NCBI RefSeq assembly: GCF_001544915.2
Contig: NZ_FCOE02000032.1
Coordinates: forward strand, 1 to 64,000
From: Caballeronia pedi
GTDB taxonomy: Bacteria > Pseudomonadota > Gammaproteobacteria > Burkholderiales > Burkholderiaceae
Direction of reading: 5' to 3'
Length of the DNA stretch: 64,000 nt
Position 1 is the first letter of the stretch, and every line of letters starts with the position of its first letter. The notes under the pieces were generated by a model that worked only from the letters and a program-made list of their open reading frames with translations, did no database searches and was not told the origin of the DNA. A program made the position numbers and the translations under genes. Below, piece by piece: positions 9,662 through 20,300 of the stretch.

Positions 9662-9670
9662 ACCGAACCC

Positions 9671-10183
9671 TCACTTCCCACTCTTCTTCCCCGCCGCCGG
9701 CGCAGGCTGCACCACAATCGAAACATCAGCAGCCTCAACCCGCACGTTCATCACCGTCGTCTGATTCAGCGGCACCGGCGCGCTCGCGCGCCAGCGTGAT
9801 CGCTCGATATCCCGATAAGCCGCCACCACCGCGACGAACTTCGTGCCCGGCTGCACCGTCTGTTCGACGCTGCGGCTGTCGCCCGGCCTGAGCAGAAACT
9901 CGTTCTTCGCGTTGAGATCGCCGCCGAGCGTCGCCTGATCCTTTCCATAGAGCGTGAAAAAGTCGGCGCTGTCGAAGGCGGCGGTCGTCTTGAGTTCGTA
10001 CACGCGCACGACGACGGGCGACGGCCGCCCCGTGCGATCGGGATTGACGCCATCGAGCGCGTTCACGCTGATGCGCACGACGGTCGGCGCGGGCGGTGGC
10101 GGCGGCGACTTGCAGGCAACGACCAACGCGCAAAGCCACAGCCCGCACAGACGCAAACCAAAGCGCAGATACAAGCGGTCCAT
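9671..10183 (-). CDS. tssJ: T6SS outer-membrane lipoprotein TssJ
   Basis: A 170-residue VasD/Lip/TssJ protein. The signal peptide ends in the lipobox VVAC (Cys24), followed by a proline-rich stretch and the transthyretin-like beta sandwich, with VVVRVYELKT, F..LYGKD and LRPGDSRSVE strands. It anchors the TssL-TssM complex to the outer membrane. In many Imp-type loci tssJ lies directly upstream of tssK on the same strand; here about 1.26 kb carrying a toxin-like fragment and DUF4279 gene separates them. It is divergent from the CHAT gene. A poorer copy of the locus promoter element (TTGAA-N18-CGTTT) lies at about 10234-10264. Confidence 0.94.
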   Translation of the reverse strand: MDRLYLRFGLRLCGLWLCALVVACKSPPPPPAPTVVRISVNALDGVNPDRTGRPSPVVVRVYELKTTAAFDSADFFTLYGKDQATLGGDLNAKNEFLLRPGDSRSVEQTVQPGTKFVAVVAAYRDIERSRWRASAPVPLNQTTVMNVRVEAADVSIVVQPAPAAGKKSGK

Positions 10184-10259
10184 GATCGGATCGAACGCCT
10201 CGCATGAGAGATCTGTGTGACTGCCAACAGATCAAAAAACGAACGATACCACCGCGTTT

Positions 10260-10287
10260 TTCAAAACAGCGACGGTGTTTCGTCTAG
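10260..10287 (+). promoter_or_regulatory. Promoter-like element upstream of the CHAT gene
   Basis: TTCAAAA at 10260 and CGTCTAG at 10281 match the element seen before hcp (TTCAAAA, CGTCTAA), with TTCAA and CGTCT 16 bases apart. It lies in the 172-base divergent gap between tssJ and the CHAT gene. The TTTTTCAAAA stretch also reads in the other direction as TTTTGAAAAA, which could serve tssJ. Confidence 0.5.
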
Positions 10288-10355
10288 TCAAGGCACCGCG
10301 CCGGCTGCCCGCCGGTTGTGCCGGTGCAAGGCGACGGTCTTCGAGGAGCGCATTC

Positions 10356-12542
10356 GTGAAACCGATCGAGCGGATCGCGCCGGCCCGTGTCATGGCCGGT
10401 GCGCGCATGTCCACGAACAGCGCTGCATGGCGGCTTGGCGCGGCGCTCGCGCTGCTCGCGGCGCTGACCGCCGCCGCGCCGCGCGTACTTGCGCAAGGCA
10501 CTCAGAATCAGGCGCTCACGCCCGCCGCGCGCCAGGCCGAAGCCCGCGTGCGCGACGCCGAAACCATCGCCACGCTGTCACAGGAAGGGCGGCTCCTGCT
10601 CGCGCGCGATCAGGTCCGGCTCGATGGCTACGCCTACTGCAGCATGTCGGTGGCGGCGGCCGAGCGCGGCGATTTCCGCGAGAGCATCGAGGCGGCGTCG
10701 CGCGCGCTCGTCGTCGCGGGGCAGACGGACAACGCCAATCTCGCCGCGCTGTCGCGCCGCGATCTGGCCATCGCCTACAGTTACGCGGGCGATCTCGACG
10801 ACGCCGAACGCTACGCGAAGGAAGCCATCGCCGCCGGCGCGAAGAATCCCGAACAGGTGCTGGCGCCCGCGCACAAGGTGCTCGGCGACATCGCAGCGCG
10901 CCGTGGCGATCCTGCCGCGGCGCTCGCGCAATATCGCGCGGCGCTCGAAACCGCTTCGGCGCGCTATCGGCCGATGGTGCTGCTCTCGATCACCAACGCG
11001 CAGATCGCGACCGGCGACGCAGCGGGCGCGCGCGCGACGTTCGAGCAGACGGGCGGCGTGCAGGAGACCCTGCTCGCGCCGTTGCGCAAGCGCATCGAAG
11101 GCAATCTGCTGCTCGCCGAAAACAAGCCGCAGGCGGCGCTCGACGCATTCGCCGCGAGCGCGACGAAAGGCGGCTCGGACGCGAGCTACGACAACCTGTG
11201 GTCGCATGAAGGCATGGGTCGCGCGTACCTCGCGCTCGGCGATCGCCGCAAGGCGCGCGACGCATGGCTCGCCGCGCTCGACGAATCCGAATCGATCCGC
11301 GCGCGCTTTCGCAGCGACGAGTTCAAGACCGGGCTCTTCTCCGATACACAAACCGTCTTCGAGGAAACGATCGCGCTCGTCGTCGAGGACGGCGACTATC
11401 CGCTCGCGTGGACGCTCTCCGAAAAAAGCCGCAGCCGCGCGCTGCTCGATGTCGTGCGCAACCGGCTCGCATCGAACGTCGACGAAACGCAACTCAATGG
11501 CCGCGCGCTCTCGCTCGACGACGTGAAGAGCGCGCTCAAACCCGGCGAGGCGATCGTGGAATTTCACGGCCTGCCGGACCGGATGATCGCGTGGGTCGTT
11601 CGCAGTGACGGCCTGCAGGGCTTCACCTTGCCGATCGCGCGCCGCGACATGACGCTCGCCGTGAGCGATTTCCGCAGCGCCATCATCCGCGGTCGTCCGC
11701 AGGCGCTGACGTATGGCGCGAAGCTCGACGCGCTGCTGATCCAGCCGCTCGGCGTGCGTCCCGGCGAGCGGCTCGTCATCGTGCCGAACGGCGCGCTGCA
11801 CTACATGCCTTTTCAGGCGCTCAGGAATGCACAGGGATTCCTGATCCAGCGCCATGCGATCGCGCTCGCGCCCTCGGCGAGCATCGCGGTGCAGCTCGTG
11901 CGGCGCCCGCAGCGCATCGCGAGCAATCTCGTCGCGTTCGGCAATCCGCGTATCGCGCCGGAATTCGATCTGCCGGGCGCCGAAGCCGAAGTCCGCGCGA
12001 TCGGACCGCTCTTCGCGCAGCGCGAGACCTTTCTGCAAGGCGACGTCACGCGCAAGACCTTCAGCGACAACGCTCCGGCGGGCCGCATCGTCCATGTGGC
12101 GACGCACGCGCAGGCCGACACCATCGATCCGCTGCATTCGCGCGTGCTGCTCGCGCCCGCCAGGCAACCCGCAGACGGTCCGGACCCGATGCTCGCGCAG
12201 GACATCTACAACCTCAAGTTCGATTCGGTCGCGCTCGTCACCTTGTCCGCGTGCGAGACGGCGCTCGGGCGCATCGAGCGCGGCGACGAAATCATGGGCT
12301 TCACGCGCGCGTTCTTCTACGCGGGCGCATCGGCGCTGCTCGTGTCGATGTGGCCCGTCGCCGACGAATCGACCGCGCTCACGATGCGCACGTTCTACGG
12401 CGCGCTCACCAAAGGCGAGGAAGCCATCGACGCGATGCGCGACGCGCAACTCGCGGTCCTCGCCGACAGCAAGTTCGCCCATCCGTTCTACTGGGCGCCC
12501 TTCGATTTGATGGGCAACTGGCGGCTCTCGGTCGCGCGCTGA
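10356..12542 (+). CDS. Exported TPR-CHAT (caspase-like) protein
   Basis: A 728-residue protein. The GTG start is preceded by GAGGAG with a 7-base spacing; later ATGs lack such a site. A Sec-type signal peptide ends near LAQG at about 48. TPR-like helical repeats follow at about 60-320 and a CHAT domain fills the C-terminal half, ending in the usual H.FY WAPF..MG.W segment. The catalytic dyad is intact: His584 in HVATHA and Cys633 in LSACETA. CHAT domains are clan CD (caspase/gingipain/separase) peptidases. The export signal places it in the periplasm or beyond, which is less usual than cytoplasmic defence CHAT proteins. It is the first gene of a CHAT-tpsB-tpsA-tssA unit. The target is unknown; the neighbouring TpsA is the obvious candidate. 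Confidence 0.88.
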   Translation: MKPIERIAPARVMAGARMSTNSAAWRLGAALALLAALTAAAPRVLAQGTQNQALTPAARQAEARVRDAETIATLSQEGRLLLARDQVRLDGYAYCSMSVAAAERGDFRESIEAASRALVVAGQTDNANLAALSRRDLAIAYSYAGDLDDAERYAKEAIAAGAKNPEQVLAPAHKVLGDIAARRGDPAAALAQYRAALETASARYRPMVLLSITNAQIATGDAAGARATFEQTGGVQETLLAPLRKRIEGNLLLAENKPQAALDAFAASATKGGSDASYDNLWSHEGMGRAYLALGDRRKARDAWLAALDESESIRARFRSDEFKTGLFSDTQTVFEETIALVVEDGDYPLAWTLSEKSRSRALLDVVRNRLASNVDETQLNGRALSLDDVKSALKPGEAIVEFHGLPDRMIAWVVRSDGLQGFTLPIARRDMTLAVSDFRSAIIRGRPQALTYGAKLDALLIQPLGVRPGERLVIVPNGALHYMPFQALRNAQGFLIQRHAIALAPSASIAVQLVRRPQRIASNLVAFGNPRIAPEFDLPGAEAEVRAIGPLFAQRETFLQGDVTRKTFSDNAPAGRIVHVATHAQADTIDPLHSRVLLAPARQPADGPDPMLAQDIYNLKFDSVALVTLSACETALGRIERGDEIMGFTRAFFYAGASALLVSMWPVADESTALTMRTFYGALTKGEEAIDAMRDAQLAVLADSKFAHPFYWAPFDLMGNWRLSVAR

Positions 12543-12579
12543 AGCGCAACGGCCCGTTTCGCCCGATGAGGATGCAGCA

Positions 12580-14319
12580 GTGAACGACGCCATGAAAGCC
12601 GAATCCTTTTCCCGTCTTGCGCGCGCGGCCGGCGTGACCATCGCCTGTGCGGGCGCGTGTGTGGGTCCATTGCAGGCGTGGGCGCAGCAGGTGCCGATGC
12701 CCGGCACGCAACAGGTGCCGAGCGCCGGCACGCTGCTCAACGAGCAGCCGCGTCCGTCCACGGCAGCGCCGCCGCCCGGCACAGCGGGCGCGCTGCCCGC
12801 GCCGCCGGCCGCCGCGCCGGAAGCGCCGGAAGGCAAGAAGTTCACACTACGAAGCATCCATCTCGCGGGCAACGAAACGCTGCCGTCCGACATGCTGCTC
12901 GCGCTCGTCGCCGACAGGATCGGCCAGGAAGTGTCGATCAACGATCTCAACGCGATGAGCGCGCGCATCGCGCAGGCGTATCGCGAACGCGGCTTTCCGC
13001 TCGCGCAGGTCGTGATTCCGCCGCAGGACGTGACCAGCGGCGACGTCACCTTCACCGTGCTCGAAGGCAAGATCGGCCGCGTCAGGCTGACGATGGCGCC
13101 GGGCGCGCCCATCAAGGAGTCGATGGTGCGCGCGCGGCTCGCGGCGATCGAGCCGGGCAAGCCGCTCAGGCAGGCCGAGCTCGAACGCACGATGCTGCTG
13201 CTGTCGGATCTGCCGGGCATTCGCGTGACGTCGGCGCTGGAAACCGGCAGCGCGCCCGGCACCGTCGATCTGAACGTGACCGTCGAGCCGACGCGCCGCT
13301 TCAACTTCGCGGTCTCCGGCGACAACTACGGCTCCGCGCCCGCCGGACGCTGGCGGCTCGGCGCGGTGGGGCGGCTCGCGTCGCCGTTCGGCATCGGCGA
13401 CAACCTCGACATCAATCTGCTCGCCGCCGAGCGCGCCGATACCGTGTATGGGCGCATCGGCTACGACGCGCCCGTCGATGCGAGCGGCACGCGCGTGGGC
13501 ATCGCGTATTCGCATCTGTACTACTACCTCGGGCAGGACTTTTCGGCGTTGCAGGCGCATGGCGATGCGGATGTCGTCACCGCGTCGGTCTCGCATCCGC
13601 TGATCCGCTCGCGCAGCCAGAACCTGCTCTTGCGGGGCGCGCTGGAATATCGCTCGCTGACCGACAAGATCGACGCCGTGAGCTTCGACAATCCGCAGAA
13701 GCTGTATGTCGCGAGCGTCGGGCTGTCGTACGAGAGCCGCGACAGCTTTCTGGGCGGCGGCTTCAACAGCGCGGACGTGCAGTTGGCGTTCGCGCATCTG
13801 AATATCGACTCGGCGCTCGCGCAGGCGATCGACCAGAGCCCGGTCGGGCGCAACACGCAGGGCAACAGCGTGCGCCTGACCATGCAGGCCAACCGCCTGA
13901 ACGCGATCACGCGCAACACGAGTTTCTTCGTCGGTGTATCGGGGCAATGGGCGAACCAGAACCTCGACAGCTCCTCGCGTATCACGCTCGGCGGTCCGCG
14001 CGCGGTGCGCGCGTATTCGCCGTCGGAATCGGTGGTCGACGAAGGGCTGATCGCCACGGCCGCGTTCCGTTATGCGGTGATTCCGTCGCTCACGCTGTCC
14101 GCGTTTTTCGATATCGGCGTGGGGCGCTACAACGCGCGCTCGATTCCGGGACAAGGCGCCAACACCGTGACGCGCAGCGGCCCGGGCCTCGGGCTGTTCT
14201 GGACCGGACCGTACGGCATCACCGTCGATGCGAGCATGGCCTGGCGCACCACCCGCGCCGACACCACCGGCGACGACAAGCTGCCGCGCGTCTACGTGCA
14301 GGTATCCAAATCGTTCTGA
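12580..14319 (+). CDS. Two-partner secretion outer-membrane transporter (TpsB, ShlB/FhaC family)
   Basis: A 579-residue protein. A signal peptide (cleavage near AWAQQ) precedes a proline-rich linker to about residue 85. POTRA-type domains follow at about 88-245 (FTLRSIHLAGNETLP, then ERGFPLAQVVIPPQD), and a ShlB/FhaC beta-barrel reaches the C-terminus, ending in an aromatic F. Family members export a large TpsA partner carrying an N-terminal TPS domain; that partner is the next gene, 12 bases away. The GTG at 12580 has GAGG upstream; an ATG four codons later is the alternative. It starts 37 bases after the CHAT stop. Confidence 0.93.
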   Translation: MNDAMKAESFSRLARAAGVTIACAGACVGPLQAWAQQVPMPGTQQVPSAGTLLNEQPRPSTAAPPPGTAGALPAPPAAAPEAPEGKKFTLRSIHLAGNETLPSDMLLALVADRIGQEVSINDLNAMSARIAQAYRERGFPLAQVVIPPQDVTSGDVTFTVLEGKIGRVRLTMAPGAPIKESMVRARLAAIEPGKPLRQAELERTMLLLSDLPGIRVTSALETGSAPGTVDLNVTVEPTRRFNFAVSGDNYGSAPAGRWRLGAVGRLASPFGIGDNLDINLLAAERADTVYGRIGYDAPVDASGTRVGIAYSHLYYYLGQDFSALQAHGDADVVTASVSHPLIRSRSQNLLLRGALEYRSLTDKIDAVSFDNPQKLYVASVGLSYESRDSFLGGGFNSADVQLAFAHLNIDSALAQAIDQSPVGRNTQGNSVRLTMQANRLNAITRNTSFFVGVSGQWANQNLDSSSRITLGGPRAVRAYSPSESVVDEGLIATAAFRYAVIPSLTLSAFFDIGVGRYNARSIPGQGANTVTRSGPGLGLFWTGPYGITVDASMAWRTTRADTTGDDKLPRVYVQVSKSF

Positions 14320-14331
14320 GAGGAGTTCGAC

Positions 14332-17300
14332 ATGAGCGACATCACCTGCCTTCGGACCCGCCGACATCGCCGGGAGTGGGAGCGCGCGATCCGGCGTTTC
14401 GCGAAACGCGCGGCGCGTCAGGCCGGGCTCGATATCAAGGCGTCCGCGCTGTTGCCGCTGCTCGTCCTGATCGCGTCGCCGGGCGCGCTGGCGTTGCCGG
14501 TCGGCGAGCAGGTGCAGGCCGGCAACGTCACGATCAATCGGCCGAACGCGAGTTCCATGACGATCACGCAAGGCTCGCAAAAGGGCGTCGTGAACTGGAA
14601 CGGCTTCTCGATCCAGACCGGCGAGCGTGTCGATATTTCTCAGCCGTCGGCGCAGGCGGTGCTGCTCAACCGCGTCGTCGGCAGCGAGGCGAGCCGCATC
14701 GCCGGACAGCTCAACGCCAACGGCCAGGTGTTTCTCGTCAATCCGGCGGGCGTGGTGTTCGCGCGCGGTGCGTCGGTGAACGTGGGATCGCTGGTGGCTT
14801 CGACGCTCGGTATCTCGACCGACGAATTCCTCGCGGGCAAGTATCACTTCAATCAGGGCGCGGCGCCGGGCGCGAAGGTATCGGTGGAATCCGGCGCGAA
14901 GATCACGGCGGCGTCCGGCGGCGCGGTCGCGCTGCTGGGCGCGCAGGTCGACAACAGCGGTTACGTGAGCGCGACGCTCGGTAAGATCGCGATCGGCGCG
15001 GGCAGCGACATCACGCTCGATTTCGCGGGCGACGGCCTCACGATGCTGAAGGTGAACAAGGACGTCGCGAACGCGCTCGTCAGCAATGCCGGCACGCTCG
15101 AAGCGGACGGCGGCGTGATCGTGATGTCGGCGCGCGCCGCCGACGACGCCACCGCGAGCGTGCTCAACCAGACGGGCACGGTGCGCGCGCGGACCGTGGC
15201 GTCGCGCGGCGGGCGCATCGTGCTCGATGGCGGAACTTCGGGCGAGACGGACATCGGCGGGAGCATCGACGCCAGCGCGCCGCAGGCGGGCAAGGGCGGG
15301 CAGATCGACGTGACGGGCTATCATGTCGCGGTGAACGACGGCGCGCGCATCGACGCGAGCGGCGCGCAGGGCGGCGGCCGCGTGCGCGTGGGCGGCGGCG
15401 CGGCCGGCAAGGCGACGGACATCGCCAACGCGCAGGCGCTGTGGATGAGCCCGAACGCGCACGTGAACGCCGATGCGCTCGTTGCCGGCGACGGCGGCAA
15501 TATCGTGATGTACGGGACCGAGGCGGCGCGCGTCTACGGCGAGCTTTCGGCGCGCGGCGGGCCGCAGGGCGGCAACGGCGGGCTGGTCGAGACGTCCGGC
15601 GAGTATCTGGAGACAAACGGCAAGAACATTCACGTCGACGCACCGATGGGCCACGGCGGGCAATGGCTGCTCGATCCGGCGAGCCTCCAGATCGTGAACA
15701 CGATTCCGTCGAGCGTAAGCACGAGCACGAGCACGAGCACGAGTGTGAGTACGAGCGTCAGCACGCCGATCCTCACGCTCAGCACCGGCCTGAGTCCGCT
15801 CGCCGTCACCAACCCCGCGGTCTTCGCGCCCGGCGCGACCGACACGCTGGTGCTCGCCAGCGACATCACCTCGCAACTGAATCAGGGCGTATCGGTCGCC
15901 GTGTCGACGAGTTCGGCGGGCACGGGCACGTTCAACGGCGCCATCACGATGCTGGGCGGCACGGTCATCACGAAAACCGCGCCCGCCGCGTCCGCCGATG
16001 CGACGCTCACCTTGAGCGCCTACGGTTCCATGACCTTGCTCGGGCGCATCGGCGGCGCGGCGGGCCCGCAGGACGCGACGCCGAACGCGCCGCCGAGCGG
16101 CAGGCTCAACGTCGTGCTCGACGCCAACAAGAGCAACGCGGCGCCGGGCACGAACAACATCGTGCTGTCCGGTGCGACGATCAGCACCAACGGCGGCTTT
16201 CTGACCATCGGCGTGAACGCGGCGGATGCCGGGACGGCGGCGGCCGCGAACAGTTTCGATGGCGCCGCGATCGGCATCAGCGGATCGCGGCTCGATACGA
16301 CCGTGCCGCCAGGGCCGGGCGGTCTCGCGAGCGGTTCGGTGACGATCAACGGGCGGGGCGCGCTCGACATTCCCAGCGTGATATACGGCATCAGCGATGC
16401 GTCGGTCGGCTTGCCGAAGAACACGCCGCTCGCGGCTGTCACCATCGACAGTTCGAGCATCGCGACGTCCGTCGGCGCGATTTCCATCAACGGCGAGGCC
16501 GGCAATGCCGCGCCGCTCGCATTGGGCGGCGTCTCGATCAGCGGCGCCACCCAGATCAGTTCGGTGAGCGGCAATATCGCCATCCGGGGCGTCGCGCAAG
16601 CGGTGCCGAGTCTGCCGGCGAGCGTATCGACGGGCGTCTCGGGCATCGGCGTCGCGCTGATTCCGGCCGGCGTCAGCACCGTGCAGAGTCCCAGCGTGCA
16701 GTCGCAGTCCGGCAACATCAGCATCGACGGCACCGCGCCGGACGTGCAAGCCTCGACATCGGTCAACGGCGCGGGCGTGCGTCTCGAAGGCGCCAGTATC
16801 AGCACGGCGAGCGGCAGCGTGTCGGTGACGGGCCGCGCGAGCGCCTATCCGGCGAACGTGTCCACCGGCACCAGTTTCGTCGATGGCGTCGACATCATCG
16901 GATCGACGCTCACTTCCGGCGGCCGCATGCTGGTGCAAGGCACGGTGCAGCCCGGCGGCGTGATCGGCGGAGGCGTGTCGATCAGCGGCAACGCCAACGC
17001 GCCGACGGCGATCACGTCGAACACGCAGGACGTGCGCATTTTCGGCGTCGGCAATGGCGTGCCGGGCATCGCGTTGCAGGGCGGGCTCGTGGCGGGCAAC
17101 ACGCGGCAGGTCGATATTCGCGCGCTCGCCGGCGACATCGATATTCGCGGCTCCACCACCAACCAGCCCTTCGACGCGGTGTTCTTTCCCGGCGTGCAGA
17201 TGAACGACGCGACGGTGACGGTGCAGGGCAACAACCATCTCCTGTCGATCACCGGCAGCACGCCTGGCAGCGCGGCGGGCATCGGCATGAACAACAGCGT

Positions 17301-20300
17301 CGTGTCGGCGGGGCGCGATCCGGTCGCGTACCCCGGAACCGCCGACACCGGCAACACGCTCGTGCTGCGCGCCGACAACGGCGGCAACACGCCGCCCGTC
17401 ACGATCACGACGACGCCGATCGCTCAGCAGCCGGCGGCGGCGACATCGCTCTACGCGCCGGGCGGCTCGCTCGTGTTCGTGCCCGGCAGCATCGATCCGC
17501 TGACGCTGAACATCGTCGCGGACAACGCGAGGGCGATCAACGTCGGCGGCGGCGCGACAGGCTTCACGCTCACGCAGGCGGTGCTCGGTCAGATATCGCC
17601 GAGCGTGCCGCATGTGATCGTCGGATCGTCGACGCATACCGGGCGCATCACGCTCAACAGCGCCACGCCGACCACGGGCATCCAGTCGCTGACGCTCGCC
17701 AATGGAGGCGCGGGCAGCGGCGGCATCGGGCTGCCGCTCGGTTTTCTGTCCGGCAACGTGCTGACGTTGCAGTCGGCCGGAACCGTGACCGAGGGCGCGA
17801 CGGGCATTCACGCGGCGCTCGACCTGGTCGGTCCGGGCGACTTTCAGTTGACGAGCGCGGGCAACGGCGTCGGGACGCTCAGTCTCAATGGAACCCGCAA
17901 CGTGCAGTTCACGACCGCGGGCAACCTCGCGCTCGAAAATCTTACGACATACACCTTCGACGGCGTCACCGGGCGGAGCGTTGCGCAGACAGGCACCGGC
18001 GCGACGCTGGCCGGCAACGTGAATCTGCGCACGACCGATGGCGGCGAGGGCGGTCCGGGCGACATCTTCGCGCAGGTGCCGATCGCCCAGAACGCCAGTG
18101 GCGCTTCGACCCTCGCGTTTCATTCCAACGGTGTGCTGAACCTGCAGAACGACATCACGTCGAATGGCGGGCCGCTCGATATCGTCGCCGATGCGCGCGT
18201 GGGAATCATCGCGCTCGGCAACGCGGGCGAAGGGCCGGACGTGCGCCTCAGTTTCACGACGCGCGGCGGCAACGTGACGATGGGCACGCAAAACGGCGGC
18301 GCAAGCGGCTTCGACGGCGCGACCGTGCAGATCCAGTCGGTCGATATCGACACCACCCGCGCGGGCGCGGCGGGCGGCAATGTCACGCTGCATGGCATCG
18401 CGCCGGCCTTCATCTCGAACGGCGATGGCCAGGCTTTCCCCGCCGCGGGCACGCCCTACGGCGTCGATCTGAACGATGCGAAAATCTTCTCCGGAACGGG
18501 AACGATCGAGGTGCAGGGCCAGAGCCTCAACCCGGCGACGAACCCCGGCGGCGGCGTGATCCTGCGCAACGCAGGCAACAACGCCAGCGTGAATCCCGCC
18601 GCGACGCAACTCGTCTCGTCCGCCGGCGGCAACGCCATCCGTCTCTACGGCACGGGCAGCGGCGCGAACAACCACGGCGTCGCGATACTCGACAACACGT
18701 CGATTCAGGCGCCCAACGGAACGGTCGACGTGCGCGGCGCGGTGACCGGCGCGAACGCCAATGGCTACGGCGCGCTGCTGCGCTACGGATCGATCTCGGC
18801 CGCGAACGTGAGCGTCGCCGGCTCGACCAGCACGGCCACGCCGGGCATCGGCATCGGCGCGGTGGCGCTGCCGGGCAACCCGGACTTCGCCGCCGGACCA
18901 TTCTTCATCAACGCGGGCGCGGCGGGCGCGGTCATCCTGCGCGCGGCGAACGACGGCACGGCCACCAGCCTGATCGTGCGCAGCGGGCCTTCATCCATCG
19001 CGGCGCCGGGCGGCACGCTCGGCATCGCGGCGGCATCGGTGGACCCGTCGAGTTTCGCCGTGACCGCGCAGAACGGCGTGCCGATCACGCTATTCGGCAC
19101 GAACGCGACGCCGGGACTGTCCATCGACGCCACGAGCTATCAGGCGTTCTCGCCCGCGTTCCAGACGCTCGTGCTCGGCTCGTCGACGCAGACCGGGCGC
19201 ATCACGGTCGAAGGGCCATGCGCGGGCGGCGCGAGCTGCGCACAGCGGCCCGCCGTCGCGACCGGGCTCACGTTGCAGAACACGGGGGCGAACAGCCAGG
19301 GCATCGACCTGCCATCGGGCATTGCGATGCCCGGCAAGACGCTCGCGCTCGATTCGTCCGGTCCCGTCACCGATCCGGGCGGCATCCAGGCGCAGACGCT
19401 GCTGCTCGCGGGCGGCGGCGACTTCGATCTCGCCGACGCGGGCAACGACGTCAAGGTGCTCGCGCTCTCCGGCGCGCACGACGTGAAGTTCTCCAGCGCG
19501 GGCGACTTCACGATCGGCACGGCGAGCGCGAGCGGCGTCGATGGCGCGACGGGCAACGTCGCCAGCATCGGCGGCACGCAGGCCTTCGTGACCGGCGATC
19601 TGACCGCGATCTCCGACAACGGCACGATCGCGCTCGGCACGCCCGGCGCGCCGACGCAGCTGAGCGCGGGCGGCAGCATCGACCTCGTGATGGAAAAAGG
19701 CGTCTTCCGGAACGATGCGGGCGGCACGCTCAGCGCGGGTAACGTGTGGCGCGTGTGGGCGATGACGCGCAACGGCGAGAACCGCAACGGCATCGACCCG
19801 GGCGGCGCGCTGCCGAACTTCTACGGCTGCGTCTACGGCGGACTCTGTAGCTGGAACGGCCAGCCGTCGCAAGCCGTCGTGCCGGCCAATGGCAACCACT
19901 TCGTGTACGTCGACCGGCCGACGGCGACCATCACCATCGGCAATCAGACGCGCGGCGAGGGCACGGCGAACGGCCCGTTCGGCTTCGACATCAGCGGCCT
20001 GCTCGGCGGCGATCAGCGCGGCTCGGCGATCGTCGCGGGGCCGCTCCGCTCGTCCGCGACGACGACCTCGCCCGCAGGCGCCTATTCGATCGACGGCGCG
20101 TTCTCGTCGCCGGTAGGCTACAACGTCGTCGTGGCGCCGGGCACGCTGACCGTCACGCCGATGCAGCTTCAGGGCGCGGTATTCAACCGCACCGGCCTGC
20201 AGCCGCTGTTCACGGCGCAGGAGCAGACCTTCGTCTATGAGAGCAATCTGGGCGGCGTCAACATCTGCGTCGGCACGAACGAGCCGATCGTCGCGCTGCA

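Noticed and set aside
12847..18675. Minus-strand frame of about 1940 codons opposite tpsB and tpsA
   Set aside because: The translation is Arg/His/Asp-rich and patternless; the plus strand encodes TpsB and TpsA with clear motifs.
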